This document shows positions 50,056-61,075 of a stretch of 64,000 bases of DNA, one piece after another (position 1 is the first letter of the stretch; each line of letters opens with the position of its first letter). The notes beneath the pieces were generated by a model, which saw only the letters and a list, made by a program, of their open reading frames with translations, was not told the origin of the DNA and did not search any database. Position numbers and translations under genes: made by a program. The stretch comes from Agrostemma githago (lineage: Eukaryota; Streptophyta; Magnoliopsida; Caryophyllales; Caryophyllaceae). The DNA is taken from NCBI GenBank assembly GCA_958450325.1, contig OY288253.1:65961612-66025611 (forward strand), given 5' to 3'.

Positions 50056-50446
50056 TCATATTTTGTTCATCACAACATAAAGTAGACTAAAGTACATGAT
50101 TGAACTACTTATGATGCCTAAATTTAACAACTTCGACATAGATTCAATTTTCCTATCGATGGCACAAATTATTTCCACTTGTTTCTTCATCTTTTTCTTC
50201 AAATCTTGTTGAATGGACACTTGATCAACCACCTCCATTACATTGTTAAAATTTGTTTTTTCTGTTATACTTTTGCATCATTGAAACCATCCACGCACAT
50301 TAATCACATTTATAATATCACTTAAATGGATTTGCAATAGTTGATCCGGATGCTCGAACATTTGATGTTCTATTGCATCTTAGACATGTTTTGTTTTCCA
50401 CATGAATTCTTCTTACAGTTGAACTTAAATGTGATGAAACTGACAT
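50056..50446 (-). pseudogene. GRF-type zinc-finger protein remnant carried by MULE-A
   Basis: The minus strand starts MSVSSHLSSTVRRIHVENKT, then CLRCNRTSNVRASG and, with stops, NPFK-x-YYKC-x-x-CAWM. The Cys spacing and NP-x-x-x-Y-x-x-C pattern match the GRF zinc finger found in many small plant proteins. The C-terminal piece (50056-50238) has a coiled-coil stretch (QQDLKKKMKKQVE) and a hydrophobic end (IISSSIMYFSLLYVV), the usual tail of such proteins. Stops after NPFK and in the linker break it. Function of the family is unclear. Confidence 0.5.
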
Positions 50447-50888
50447 TGTTGGAAGTTTGATTTGTGTGGATTGTTTATTCTTCTTCTGTCAAAATAGAGA
50501 ATGAAGTGAATTTATAAGCAATTGTGTAACAACTAGTTCAGTAAACTAGTCGTTGTTTTGCTTTAATGAGTCGTTGTTTTTCTTTCAAAGGTACCATGGG
50601 AACAACTATGAAAATTTAGGGATATCATGAAAAAAAAACTTTAAAAACTTAGAGGTACCATGTGAACCCCCTCTTTTTGAAGAAAAGTAGTTGTTGAATG
50701 TTGTAATTAATTTTCTCTCTAAAATTAATTAACAATTAAACATCCAACTTTTGATCATAATTTTAACGGCGTCATGACAGAAAATCGGGAACTAAACTAT
50801 AAAACTCAAGGTTACCATAGAACTAACTTAAAAGCGAGAGTACTATGTGTAATAATGTGACATAGTTTGAGGGTACCATGAGAAATTA

Positions 50889-52403
50889 TCCGTCACAAAT
50901 GTGTCACGGGTCAAGTAATACCATTTGGGTAAATGACAAGCTAAAGTCGTATGCCTCAAATTAAAATTTATAAATACTTAAATCTAGATACTAAAATGTA
51001 GCATAGTAGAAATAAGGGTCGAACCCAAGAGAATCAGATTAACGAAATTATGCTAACTAAGTGTAGACGAAATCAATCAATCTCTAATTAAATTAAAGAT
51101 CGTAGTAACCAAGGGGGGTTTTATGATTAATTATCTAACAAACTAAAATAAAATAATATAATAACTTGAGATATCAAATGATGAAAAAGAACTTAGACAC
51201 AAGCACGAATTCACACTCAATAGCGATTGGTCATCGTAAGGCGGTTTCAATTAATAACCTCGATTACTCTATCGTGAATATGAAATTCCAATTCTCTTAA
51301 GAATAGTTAACTAAAACGAATCTCGTTCTTAATTAACCCTAACCGTAAAACAACTTAAACAATCCAGTTCTAGGTTGGAAGCAATATAGATCTGATGAGA
51401 ATTCGATAGAGAATAAATAGCACGTATAATCCAGTCGCGCCTTAGATATTTATATGAATCGTTTCTAAGTACTAATATCAACGTATCACGTTCAATATTA
51501 ATTTCTAGTTGTTACTAATGTAAAGTTAATTAGTAAATCCTACTCAATTAACGATACTAACGATAGAACGATGCAATTAAATACTAGTTGTACACCTAGC
51601 AATCAACAACAACATTCATGAAATTAATAACAAAGCAATTCATAATAATCAAGGTTAATAATCAAAACATTCAAACTCACAAAGTTTCTTGAGCGTTTCA
51701 AAGACTTGAATCTAAGTAGAGAAGATTAGTTACACATACTTGCGATGGAAAATTAGGGTTCTTCAAAGGTCTCCCTTTTCTTCCAATCTTACGTTAAACT
51801 CTAGATGATGAATGATGTCAAAAAAAAAATCTAAAACTAAGCTTAACCTAATAATAGATTACTAATAATAATAAAATAATAAAATATCCTAGTGATACTA
51901 GTAATACTACTAATAATAAAAACTAGTAATTAAGTTTCCTAAATAAAACCAAAGTCTTAAAACATAGCAAAATATCACAAAATAAGACGGAACGCGTTAG
52001 ACGTTTCAGGCTTTCGGGCGACTCGCCTGGCTGTCGCGCGACTCGCGTGATATCTATGCGACTCGCCTGACCGACTGTAGCTGCTTCTTACGATCCTTCG
52101 ATTCTATCGTTCTGGGTCTTCAAGTGGGCTTTCTTTTTCTTCATGTTTCATTCGTTCTTGGTCCAAATCGACGGTCCAATGATTAGCATCCTCAAAATAG
52201 CCTATATTACATTTATACCAAACTGACACAAATGCGATACAAGACAACCGATTTAGCTCACAAAATACACCAAAACCGTCGTAATAAATACGACTAAATA
52301 CGGCCCATCAGTAAATCAAGACAAACTCAAGTGCTACTTGCAAGCTTTGCCTTTTCTAACCAAGTGGTATTATTTGACCCGTCATCGATTTGTGACGGAT
52401 ATA
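50889..52403. mobile_element. MITE split by a solo LTR
   Basis: The left part (50889-50933) reads CCGTCACAAATGTGTCACGG then TCAAGTAATACC. The right part (52316-52403) ends GGTATTATTTGACCCGTCAT and CGATTTGTGACGGATATA. These are inverted counterparts, so one small element was split by the LTR insertion at 50934. Confidence 0.65.
50934..52310 (-). mobile_element. Solo LTR, third family member type (minus orientation)
   Basis: 1377 bp, + strand TGACAAGC ... GGCCCATCA, flanked by the perfect 5-bp duplication GTAAA (50929-50933, 52311-52315). On the minus strand it starts TGATGGGCCGTATTTAGTCG and ends near GGGTTCGACCCTTATTTCTA, a phrase often near the 3' end of gypsy LTRs. The GC island 52010-52070 contains GCGACTCGC three times. 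It differs from the 1864 and 18999 LTRs. No internal sequence remains. Confidence 0.8.
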
Positions 52404-53473
52404 TCCGTCACAAGATAGACTTACTCTAAAATCTTACTCCGTATGATTTACTAATAATATGATTACTTTTACCCACTTTAATAAAATTTGCCGAATAACG
52501 TAATTCGGATGGATGAGAGAGAGTAACAGAAAAACGCTTAAACATGACTAATAAGTAATACTCCATCCGTCACAATAAAAAGTTTACGTGTACTTCATAC
52601 ACAAAAATTATTGTTAATCTATTAAAAAAAACTTACTTAAAAAAAAAGGTAAACCGTGAAACATTGACTAACCCACAAACAATAGTGGTATAGTAGCTAG
52701 GAGTACTATTTACTGCCTTACTGGGGAGGGAGGGAGTACGTATGTAAGAATCAAACGTCGCCTCGAAAATCCAATCCTACAGCAACAGTTACACTTATTC
52801 AGTGCATAGAATAGGGACACGTAATAGTGATAGTAGGTTGATGTATCTCACGCACGTGAATGGTTGGTTCATAATTGGTAAGATTTATATTTAGGTCTGA
52901 TATTTTTCTTGTGCATTGATGTCGTGGTACTCCTTCATTCTGGCTTATTCGTGGTCGGTTAGCCTACTCTGCCTTTAGGCTCATGTTCCGCATGGGGCAA
53001 TGCCTGTTACGACTCTGTTTTAGCAGTCCAAATCAAAACTAGTCTATACAAAGCTCTCAAGTCGACCGTCTCAACAATCTATGTGGATCTATAAGATGCA
53101 GAGAAGAAGTCAGAATTAGATATTGGGTATGAGTGTATGACCTATTTTAACTTTTAAGTTTATACGGAGGATTTAGATGTAAACGTATTTCTATTTATTG
53201 TTAAATAAGTTAATTTAATAAGTACCGTACAAACTGAGCAACAATAATTTGTAAATGTTTTCTAGTAAGAGTAAAACCTATGACCCTCTGACCCCTACAC
53301 ACATAAAACCTACCTCAAACCCACGAACCAGCGACGAAGCTATTAGTAGGTCAAAGTGGACCTTGGCCTGGAGTCGATTTTTGAGAATAAAAGCATTATA
53401 CTAAAGCATTGAAGCATGAATATGTGTGTAGCTTAGTTGGTTCATGGTGGATAGGAAGGATATGCTTTAGGTT
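52404..53473. other. Intergenic, no gene seen
   Basis: A possible MITE with ends ACTCCATCCGTCACAATAAA and GGGAGGGAGGGAGTA lies at about 52560-52738. No coding sequence. Confidence 0.4.
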
Positions 53474-53641
53474 GTAAGGTTTTAGGTTCAGGTTTTTTAG
53501 GGAGCTTTTTTTAATTTCCTTACTTAATTTAGTTATTTTTCACGTATGAAATCGTTCGTAAGGTCCTAGGTTCAGGTGTTTTACGGAGCTTTTTTTAATT
53601 TCCTTAATTCAGTTATTTTCACGTATGAAATCGTTCGTACG
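53474..53641. repeat. 84-bp tandem duplication
   Basis: GTAAGGTTTTAGGTTCAGG ... CACGTATGAAATCGTTC (53474-53557) is followed directly by a second copy (53558-53641) that differs at only a few bases. Confidence 0.85.
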
Positions 53642-54156
53642 ACTTGCTCTGACAATTACGTTAACATTTTTTTCTACCTAGATATTTTCTATACAGGATT
53701 TCTTTTGCTATTCCATTTTTGTTTTTATATACATTTCAAATAATGACGGATTATTATTCACCTTTTGAATTTTTTTTTTCTTTTTTGCGAATTTTCACTA
53801 AACTATATATATTTCTCCTTTTTCATCTACGAACATAAAAATTAGATATAGATTTCATATGCAAATAATGTTTAATACACGTCAGTTTCATAAATTAACA
53901 ATCAACTTTTGAATTTCTTCATAACGATTGATTATAATAAGGAAAATTTAGGAAAACTAATTCACATAAGCTAAGTTGTTCCTTTTTTTAATTAGGAACA
54001 ATTTTATCGAGTCATAATGATTTGTTTACGAAGTTGTGTCGGGGTAAAAATTGTTAACGTGGATAAGTCATTGGTATAGGTTTGTAGGCTACCTACAAAA
54101 CAAAGTAATTACGACTAAAAAACTAAATAAGATAATAGCGAGTTTTATAAAAAAAA

Positions 54157-54350
54157 CTAGTCGTCATACCCGTGCACCGCACGAGCCTATATTGTTTTAT
54201 GCCTTTTGTAATTCGCAGTTCAATCTTTTTGTCTCATTATCCAATATATATTTAATTATTTATACATTTTTTATGGGTTATGTTAAATACAACCCTTAGG
54301 GTTGTGTTTAAGCATTAAATATCTTCCAAAATTGATATAAACATAGAAAT
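54157..54350 (-). mobile_element. Helitron 3' end (minus strand)
   Basis: On the minus strand, a CGTGC/GCACG hairpin (54171-54183), then GGTATGACGA and CTAG (54160-54157) followed by T in A-rich DNA. This is the standard plant Helitron 3' terminus. The element would extend to the right; its 5' TC end is not found, and a CACTA element interrupts at 54357. Confidence 0.6.
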
Positions 54351-54356
54351 TATAGA

Positions 54357-56380
54357 CACTACAATAAATTGGCACTTGCGCCATGAATTATGCCACGGGA
54401 ATTTTCTATTTGTGGCTAAATTTTACCTAGCCACGGGAAAAATTTGATTCGCTAGTTGGGAAAAAAAATATGCCACGAGAACATTTTTTCCCGTGGCAAA
54501 AATTCTCTTGCGCCACGAATTTTATTAAAGTCGTGGCCAATAATCACTCTTGCCACGAAAGATGTCACACCCATGGCAAAAATATGTTTAGCCACGAATT
54601 TGTTCAGTGGCAAATATTATTTAGCCACGACATAATTTACTTCCGTGGCGAAATTAATTTTTAGCCACAGATTTAATAAATGCATGTGGCTAATGGTTCT
54701 CCAAACTTTAATCAAATTACTTTCAACTTAAGCCGAGTGTCAAATATTGATCTTAAAAAATTCATTAAAATTCAAAGTTAAAGATAATATGAAAAAAAAT
54801 ATTGACTTTGAAAATATTTTATTAATAAAAAATTGGTATTATTATATTTAGTTTTAAGAAAAAAAATTGATTTTTTTGTAAAATTAAATACAAGAAAACT
54901 TTGGTTGTCTAATTTGTTGATTTTTTACTAATCATCATTTTTGAAGTAATAGATTTCTTTTAATTTGACAATATGTTTTATTAAAATACTGTAATCTTAA
55001 GTATGACTTTTGAAAAACAACTAACATTTACATAGTGTTATATATGCTAGCTAAAATGTGGCGTACATAGCATATCAAGTAAAAGAAGCATGCGATTGAT
55101 CATCCATCATTGAGACGTTTAATATTATTTAAGATTCTTTCATTTTTACCGCTTAATTAATTAATTTTTTCACATGTAATACACTTCTTTTTAAGACAAA
55201 AAAACTTAAAAAAAGAAAGTGACTGAGAATGATTTTTTTTTTTCCAAATTATTGATTCTCTTACAATATTTTCATTGTGAAAAAAATTGCTTTATTAAAT
55301 TCGTATTTAAGAATTCTAATCAGTCTATATATTTTTATGGAATTAACTTTGACTGTGAAAACAATAATTATTTTTGTAATTTAATTGTCTTTCAAGTTGT
55401 TTGGTTTGGAAGAAAGATTAATGTATTAGAAAATTGTGCCTAAGTTCAAAAACCAGTCAAAATAATTTTTCAAAATAAGAGAGGTATAAATAAGAAAATC
55501 AAATAATTAACAAATACAAGTAAGAAAATATAATAATTAAGGACTAATAGTGAGAAAATCCAAAATTAATTTATCGGCAACTTTTTAATTCAATAACTGT
55601 TCTGTAATATTATTTGGAAGATATTTTAAAAAATGAATTTAAAATAAAATTTACTTAATGAAAAATAAAACTCGGGTAAAACTTGAAGTAGGCAAGAGAA
55701 AACTCAATGAGGATAAAAAAAATGATGAAATAAAATAATGACCGATAACGAAAAGAAAAAAACATATCGAAAGAACTAGCAATAAAAGAACGTGGAAAAT
55801 AGAAACTAAAATAGAAATATCGATAAATTAATGAAATCATGAGTTCGAAAATCAACTTCGGAACTCTTTTTTTTCCGGAATAATAATTTTTTAGTCATAA
55901 TATGTAAATCATTGGGAAAAGAAATTAATTACTCAAAAGTAAATGTAGTTTGTGAAGAAAAACATCACTTTAAAAGAATTCAAACCAATGATTATGTCAA
56001 TAAAGTTCAATTTCATTTCTGGTAGCTGGCCATAAGAACTCCACAGTTAAGCGTGCTTGACTGAGAGTAGTGTTAAGATGTGACTACTATAGGGGTAGAG
56101 AATTCTTACGGTTATTAATTTATTATATATTTTGTCACCGGAATAAATGTTTTGCTACAAACATAACGGGATAATCCGTGGCAAAAAATTCATTCTAGCC
56201 ACGGGAGACTCCGTAGCAATAAAATCAATACTTGCCACGTTTTTTTTTTCTCGTGGCTATTTGTTTGCCACGGCCACTTGCGCCACGGATGGTCTTTCCG
56301 TGGCAAAGTACTTTAGCCACGAAAATTTAGCACTTTTGCCACGAATTCAACCGTGGCCCAAGTGCTCATTTGTAGTAGTG
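54357..56380. mobile_element. Nonautonomous CACTA transposon carrying a 5S-like sequence
   Basis: 2024 bp, from CACTACAATAAATTGGCACT to a right end whose complement reads CACTACTACAAATGAGCACT. The 3-bp TSD AGA flanks it (54354-54356, 56381-56383). Subterminal arrays of GCCACGG/GCCACGA motifs occupy 54370-54690 and 56165-56360. The inside has no transposase; it is very AT-rich and contains the 5S-derived segment at 56029-56085. Confidence 0.85.
56029..56085 (+). ncRNA. 5S rRNA-derived fragment (internal promoter region)
   Basis: AGAACTCCACAGTTAAGCGT followed by GCTTG-ACT-GAGAGTAGT-GT-TA-A-GATG matches plant 5S rRNA from about position 36 to 90, with around eight differences. It covers the A box, intermediate element and C box, the TFIIIA/Pol III internal promoter. 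The 5S ends are missing, so it is not a functional 5S gene. It lies inside the CACTA element. Confidence 0.8.
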
Positions 56381-56427
56381 AGAACAAATTGCACATACAT
56401 CAATACAATTAATACAAGTAATAAGAA

Positions 56428-56462
56428 CTAGTCGTCATACCCGTGCACCGCACGTGTCTACG
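56428..56462 (-). mobile_element. Second Helitron 3' end (minus strand)
   Basis: The 27 bases from CTAG inward are identical to those at 54157-54183, including the CGTGC/GCACG hairpin (56442-56454). Directly behind it the LINE poly(A) begins, so the Helitron was split by the LINE. Confidence 0.6.
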
Positions 56463-59342
56463 TTTTTTTTTGGTAAAAGGTAAGTATATATATATGCAAC
56501 GTAGTCACTTTACAGGTATATGACTACATCAAATTATGTAGCCATCTTGCATCTTTATCAAGAAGAGGATATCTAATCTTACACATAATACGATTTCGCA
56601 CATCCATCTTAACCAGTTTAACTACATACTTCGGGTGCTGGACTACTCCATCAATTTTGCACAAATTCCGCTGTCTCCAAACATGATAAATTATGGAATT
56701 TATCATAGCTCGAATAATGTTGCACTGGGACTTCGATCCTCTCATGCCAATCGCCCAAGTCAATCCTCTGCTCCTTGGTATACGTTTCCTCACCCACGCA
56801 TTCAACATATCAACCACTTGATTACTCCAATAACACCCAAAAAACAGATGCTCTATAGTCTCCTCATGCTCTTCACACAAATAACAAAGGTCTGAATCTG
56901 CCACTCCAAACCTCAATAATTTTTTCCTCGTGTTTAAAGCCCCCCTAAACACTAGCCAAGCAATAAAGCTATGTCTAGGGACACTCCAACCACTCCACAC
57001 AAGCCGTGCCCACAAGACTCTCGGTCTATGACTCCAGAGCTCCTCATAGGCCATCGAAATCGAATAAGAAGATTGTGAGCCGTGCCACAATCTATTCGCA
57101 AACATATGTTTAATCTTCTCTTTAGCCTGACAAATCTTCTTCCACGCCCAGGTGACATCAGTATTAGGCTGATAATCACTCCAAACGGTCCCTTTCAAAT
57201 ATATGCTATTGACCCACCTAACCCACAGTCGGTCAGGCTGGTCAAAAACCCACGAAGCCAATTTCGCCACCGCTGCCTCATTCCAGATAGCCAAATCTCT
57301 AAGACCCAGCCCTCCTTCCTCCTTAGGACAACAAATTTTCTCCCAACTTACTAATGCTCGATTTGTACCTTCTACACCACCATCCCATAAGAAATTGCGA
57401 CATAAAGAGCCAATTCAAGCCATCACATATTTTGGGATAATAAAAATCATAGCCCAATAATTATGCAGCTGAGACAGAACAGCCTGCACTAAAGTCAATC
57501 TACCCGCATATGACAGTTTCCTAGCACCAATACTAGAAATTCTTGAAACAATTCGAGCCAACAATTTTTCACAATCACCTTTACCTAATCGAGTACTTTG
57601 GATAGGTAATCCAAGATAACGAAAAGGCATCGTACCTTCCACACAGCCGGAAAACTGCAAAATAGTTGCCTTCCTGTCTTCATCTACACTTGCAAAATAG
57701 GCATGTGACTTATCCACACTAATCGTCAGCCCAGAAGCTCTGCTGAAAGTGGCAAAAGCTCACCATAAAAACTCCATCGACTCCTTGTCCCCTTTGCAAA
57801 AAAGGAGCAAATCGTCAGCGAAGAGTAAATGGGTAAGCTTCATCGGGCCACATTTTGGGTGATATTTGAACTTCTTATCCAACTTGCCATGGATCAAGAT
57901 ACGGGAAAAATACTCCATGCATATCGTGAACAACAATGGCGACATTGGGTCTCCTTGTCTCAACCCCCTTTTTCCTCGAAAAAACCCGAAATTATCTCCA
58001 TTAGCACAAAGAGAATAGGAGACCGACTTCACACATTCCATAATCAGCCCGCAGAAATGGTCAGGAAAATCTAGCGCAAACAGCATTTGATCCACAAAAC
58101 TCCACTCCACACTGTCATATATGCCTTATGTATATCAACCTTAAACAAGCAACGAGGCGAGATATGGCTCCTCTTATACAATCTAACCAAGTCCTGGCAA
58201 ATGAGCACGTTCTCCACAATAGTCCTTCCTTCAATAAACTCTCCTTGAGTCGGGGAAATTAATTCAGGCAACACCCGAGCAAGCCTCATACAAATAATTT
58301 TAGCAATACATTTATATAAGACATTGCAGCAAGCTATCGGCCTAAATTCTTTCACATTCTGAGGCCTATTCACCTTAGGAATCAAAGTGATATTAGCACA
58401 ATTTATCTGTTTCAGAAGCTTACCTGAGACAAAAAAATCTTGGATAACTTTCACGACTTCTTCACCAACAACATCCCACGACTCAATAAAAAATTGACTC
58501 GAATAGCCATCCGGCCCCGGAGCCTTGTCTCGAGGAATACTGAATAGTGCCCATTTTATTTCCTCCTCGGTGACATTCGCTTCCAACCAAGTTTTGTGCT
58601 CCTCGGAACATAATTTGCCTCTTCTTACAATTCTCATACTGATTGGCTCGACACTACACGATTCACCTAAAAGGGACATGTAATCTCGAAGAAAAACATC
58701 CTCTATAGCAGCCTTACCTGAACACTCACAGTCCTCCGCATCATTAATTTTAGTAATGGCGTTATGGGCTCTCCGTGCCCTCAGCAAACCGTGAAAGTAT
58801 GCCGAGTTCACATCACCATCCTTGACCCACTTCTGCTTCGATTTCTGGCTCCAAAAGTCCGCTCGAGCAAAACTCATACTTCCTCGTTCAAATTTGCCTC
58901 TTCCTGCAAGTTAGACACAGACCTGTCCGAGCGAATCCGAGTCTGCACGTTGTCTAGCCTCAATTCAGCCTGTGCACACCTGTTTTCTATATCAGCAAAA
59001 CAAGTCGCATTCAACTCTTTCAGTGGTCTCTTTAGACTCTTAAGCTTCGCAACAACTCGGAACATAGCAGTCCCACTAACCGACTCTCCCCACACATTCG
59101 CCACACACGGCTTGAAATCCGGAGCCATGCTCCACATATTCATGTACTTGAAAGATCGATTCTTTCTTGCCGGTGGGTGTTCCAATTGCACAATACATGG
59201 GCAATGGTCGAACGTACCCTCCGGCAAAAAATTAGCAAATTCCTCTGGAAATAGCCTCATAAAATCATCATTAACCAAACAACGATCAATGAGACTAAAG
59301 ACTCTAGTTTCCACCACCTTATGTTTATTATTCCAAGTGAAC
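56463..59342 (-). pseudogene. L1-type LINE (non-LTR retrotransposon), disrupted
   Basis: Read on the minus strand: C-terminal part of an APE-type endonuclease (FTWNNK, SLIDRCLVND, TFDHCPCIV), reverse transcriptase (LIPKVNRPQNVKEFRPIACC, QGEFIEGRTIVENVL, KVDIHKAY, GLRQGDPMSPLLF, LLFADDLLLF), then a zinc-binding zf-RVT domain (CYLCEEHEETIEHLFFGC) and the stop at 56524. Poly(A) appears as T9 at 56463-56471. Lesions: a 1-base frameshift near 58874, a 2-base shift in KAY|DSVEWSF near 58113, and in-frame TGA codons at 57760 and 57415 where Arg (CGA) is likely. The endonuclease SDH motif reads FDH. The reading frame is open up to 59342, where the Athila LTR begins, so the 5' half lies beyond the window. 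Confidence 0.9.
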
Positions 59343-60879
59343 TGATAAATCGATATTTATACATATTTTTACCCCTTTTATATTATTATTATAATGTTGT
59401 CTCTCATATTATTTGAGCTAATAACGTATTTTTATGAATTTCGGGTTAATTTATATGTTAATATTATTTATATGCTAGAATAAGTTTATTACCTATTTTA
59501 AGATTATTTTGAATAACTCATTTAATTTGAAGGTCGAATAATGCATATATTCTCGTATACATTATGTAGGTCTATCTTAAGACGACGATATCTCACTCAT
59601 ATGATCTCGGAATCAAGTGATTCAGGATGCGTTGGAAAGCTAAGTTCGAGACCTACAAGTTTATAGAAGAGAGAAATATCAAATTCCTTCATTTAGTAGG
59701 TCGAAATCGAGTTACAAGGCAGCAAACCAATAGATATCGACACCAAACATATGGGTTAAAGCCCATTACTACAAAAGATGGGTTAGGAAACAAGAAAAAG
59801 ACCACAAGGAAAATAAAAGTATTTAAAAAAACAAGAGGGTTTAGGAAAAAAATCATATGAAATAATATGAAAGAAAAAGGAAAGAAAATTTAATAAGAAA
59901 AAAAGAAGGAAAAAAAAAGAAGAATATAAAAAGAAGAGGAAGAACAGGGAGGAAGAGAGGAGACGTGAAGAAGAACCAAGAATATAAAAAGAAGAGAGGA
60001 GGAGGAAGACAGCAGCCGCACGACAGACCAGCAACACACGGCCCAACTCCGTCTAAATCAAATTCTGTCTCGATTTTTATGAGTTCTTCTGATCTTTATC
60101 TTATTTTTACTGTTATTATGTTTAGTTTAGAGTAATTTTTAATTGGAGTATGTAATTGACTATTGATGTTAGGGTTTATGAGATTATGATATTGTTTTGA
60201 TTGATTAATTACTTTATTGGATATTTATATAAGGTTCATTATTTGACTATCTGATTCATATTTATTAATTTTGTTTGGCCAACTTAATTGTATTCATGAA
60301 TCGATCGTTGAATTAATAGTAATTTTGGTTAGGTTGCAGCGTTCTGGTCTAATCTTAATTGTTAGAATCTTGTGTAGTAGTTGAGTCAGATATAATTGCA
60401 GCGTTCTGGTTATATTTTATTCAACTGATTAATGATCTTAAAGCGACTTAATTTATTAATTTGATTCATGCGTTCATGGTTAATTTGATAAATTGGTTAG
60501 GATTAAACTTGCGTGCGTTCACGGGGTTTAACGAGTCAGAAAGATAAAATTGGTAATTTACTTGCGTTCAAGGATTAACCGATTAATTACATATCTCCTA
60601 TTTATTCATTATAAGAACTTTCTACCTGTTTGTTGCGATTATTAGTATTATTAGTTTTATTTATTTGATTTTAGTTAATTAGTTTAGTATAAAACCAACC
60701 CAAACAAACCCCCCATTATTCTATTTATACTTATATAACTATATAAATAATACTAAGTTAATCTGAGATAGTATCATTAGTCCCTGTGGGTTTGACCCTT
60801 ACTTGCCCTACTACTAGTTAGTTAGAGTCTTGTAAGTGATTTATAAATTTAATTTTGACTGCAATTACGACACGCATCA
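59343..60879 (+). mobile_element. 5' LTR of an Athila-like Ty3/gypsy retrotransposon
   Basis: 1537 bp, from TGATAAATCGATATTTATAC to CGACACGCATCA, with inverted ends TGAT/ATCA. It begins exactly where the LINE reading frame breaks off and ends 5 bp before the primer-binding site. The TSD would be TGAAC (59338-59342); the other copy lies outside the window. Confidence 0.75.
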
Positions 60880-60884
60880 AATTT

Positions 60885-60902
60885 TGGCGTCGTTGCCGGG
60901 GA
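60885..60902 (+). promoter_or_regulatory. Primer-binding site (tRNA-Asp type)
   Basis: TGGCGTCGTTGCCGGGGA differs from the complement of the plant tRNA-Asp 3' end at one base. It lies just after the LTR, as in Athila-type elements. Confidence 0.8.
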
Positions 60903-61075
60903 CTGATTTGTTTATTATCTTTGATTATATATTAGTTAGCTAGTAATTAGTTACTTATTTTATCTAAATAGTTATCTTTAATTAGTAATTAGTCTTTGAT
61001 TTGTTTATTAGTTATTTATTTTATTTTATATACTCTTTAGTTTTTATTTCAGGTACTTAATTTACAATATTTAAG

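Larger units (their letters stand above)
42872..50891. mobile_element. MULE-A: Mutator-like element with ~330-bp TIRs, outermost shell of a nest
   Basis: 42872-43199 and 50530-50891 are inverted copies. Both start GGAWAA..TTTC, share AACTATGTCACATTA and TATAGTTTAGTTCCCGATTT, and run to ACTAGTTT..TGAACTA. Terminal GG and long TIRs point to Mutator. Its own DNA outside insertions is only about 1.2 kb: two TIRs and a GRF-type gene remnant. The 9-bp TSD is not found; a MITE abuts the right end and may have destroyed it. Confidence 0.65.

Noticed and set aside
56029..56085. Functional 5S rRNA gene
   Set aside because: Both ends of the 120-nt gene are missing and there are several changes; it is kept only as a derived fragment.
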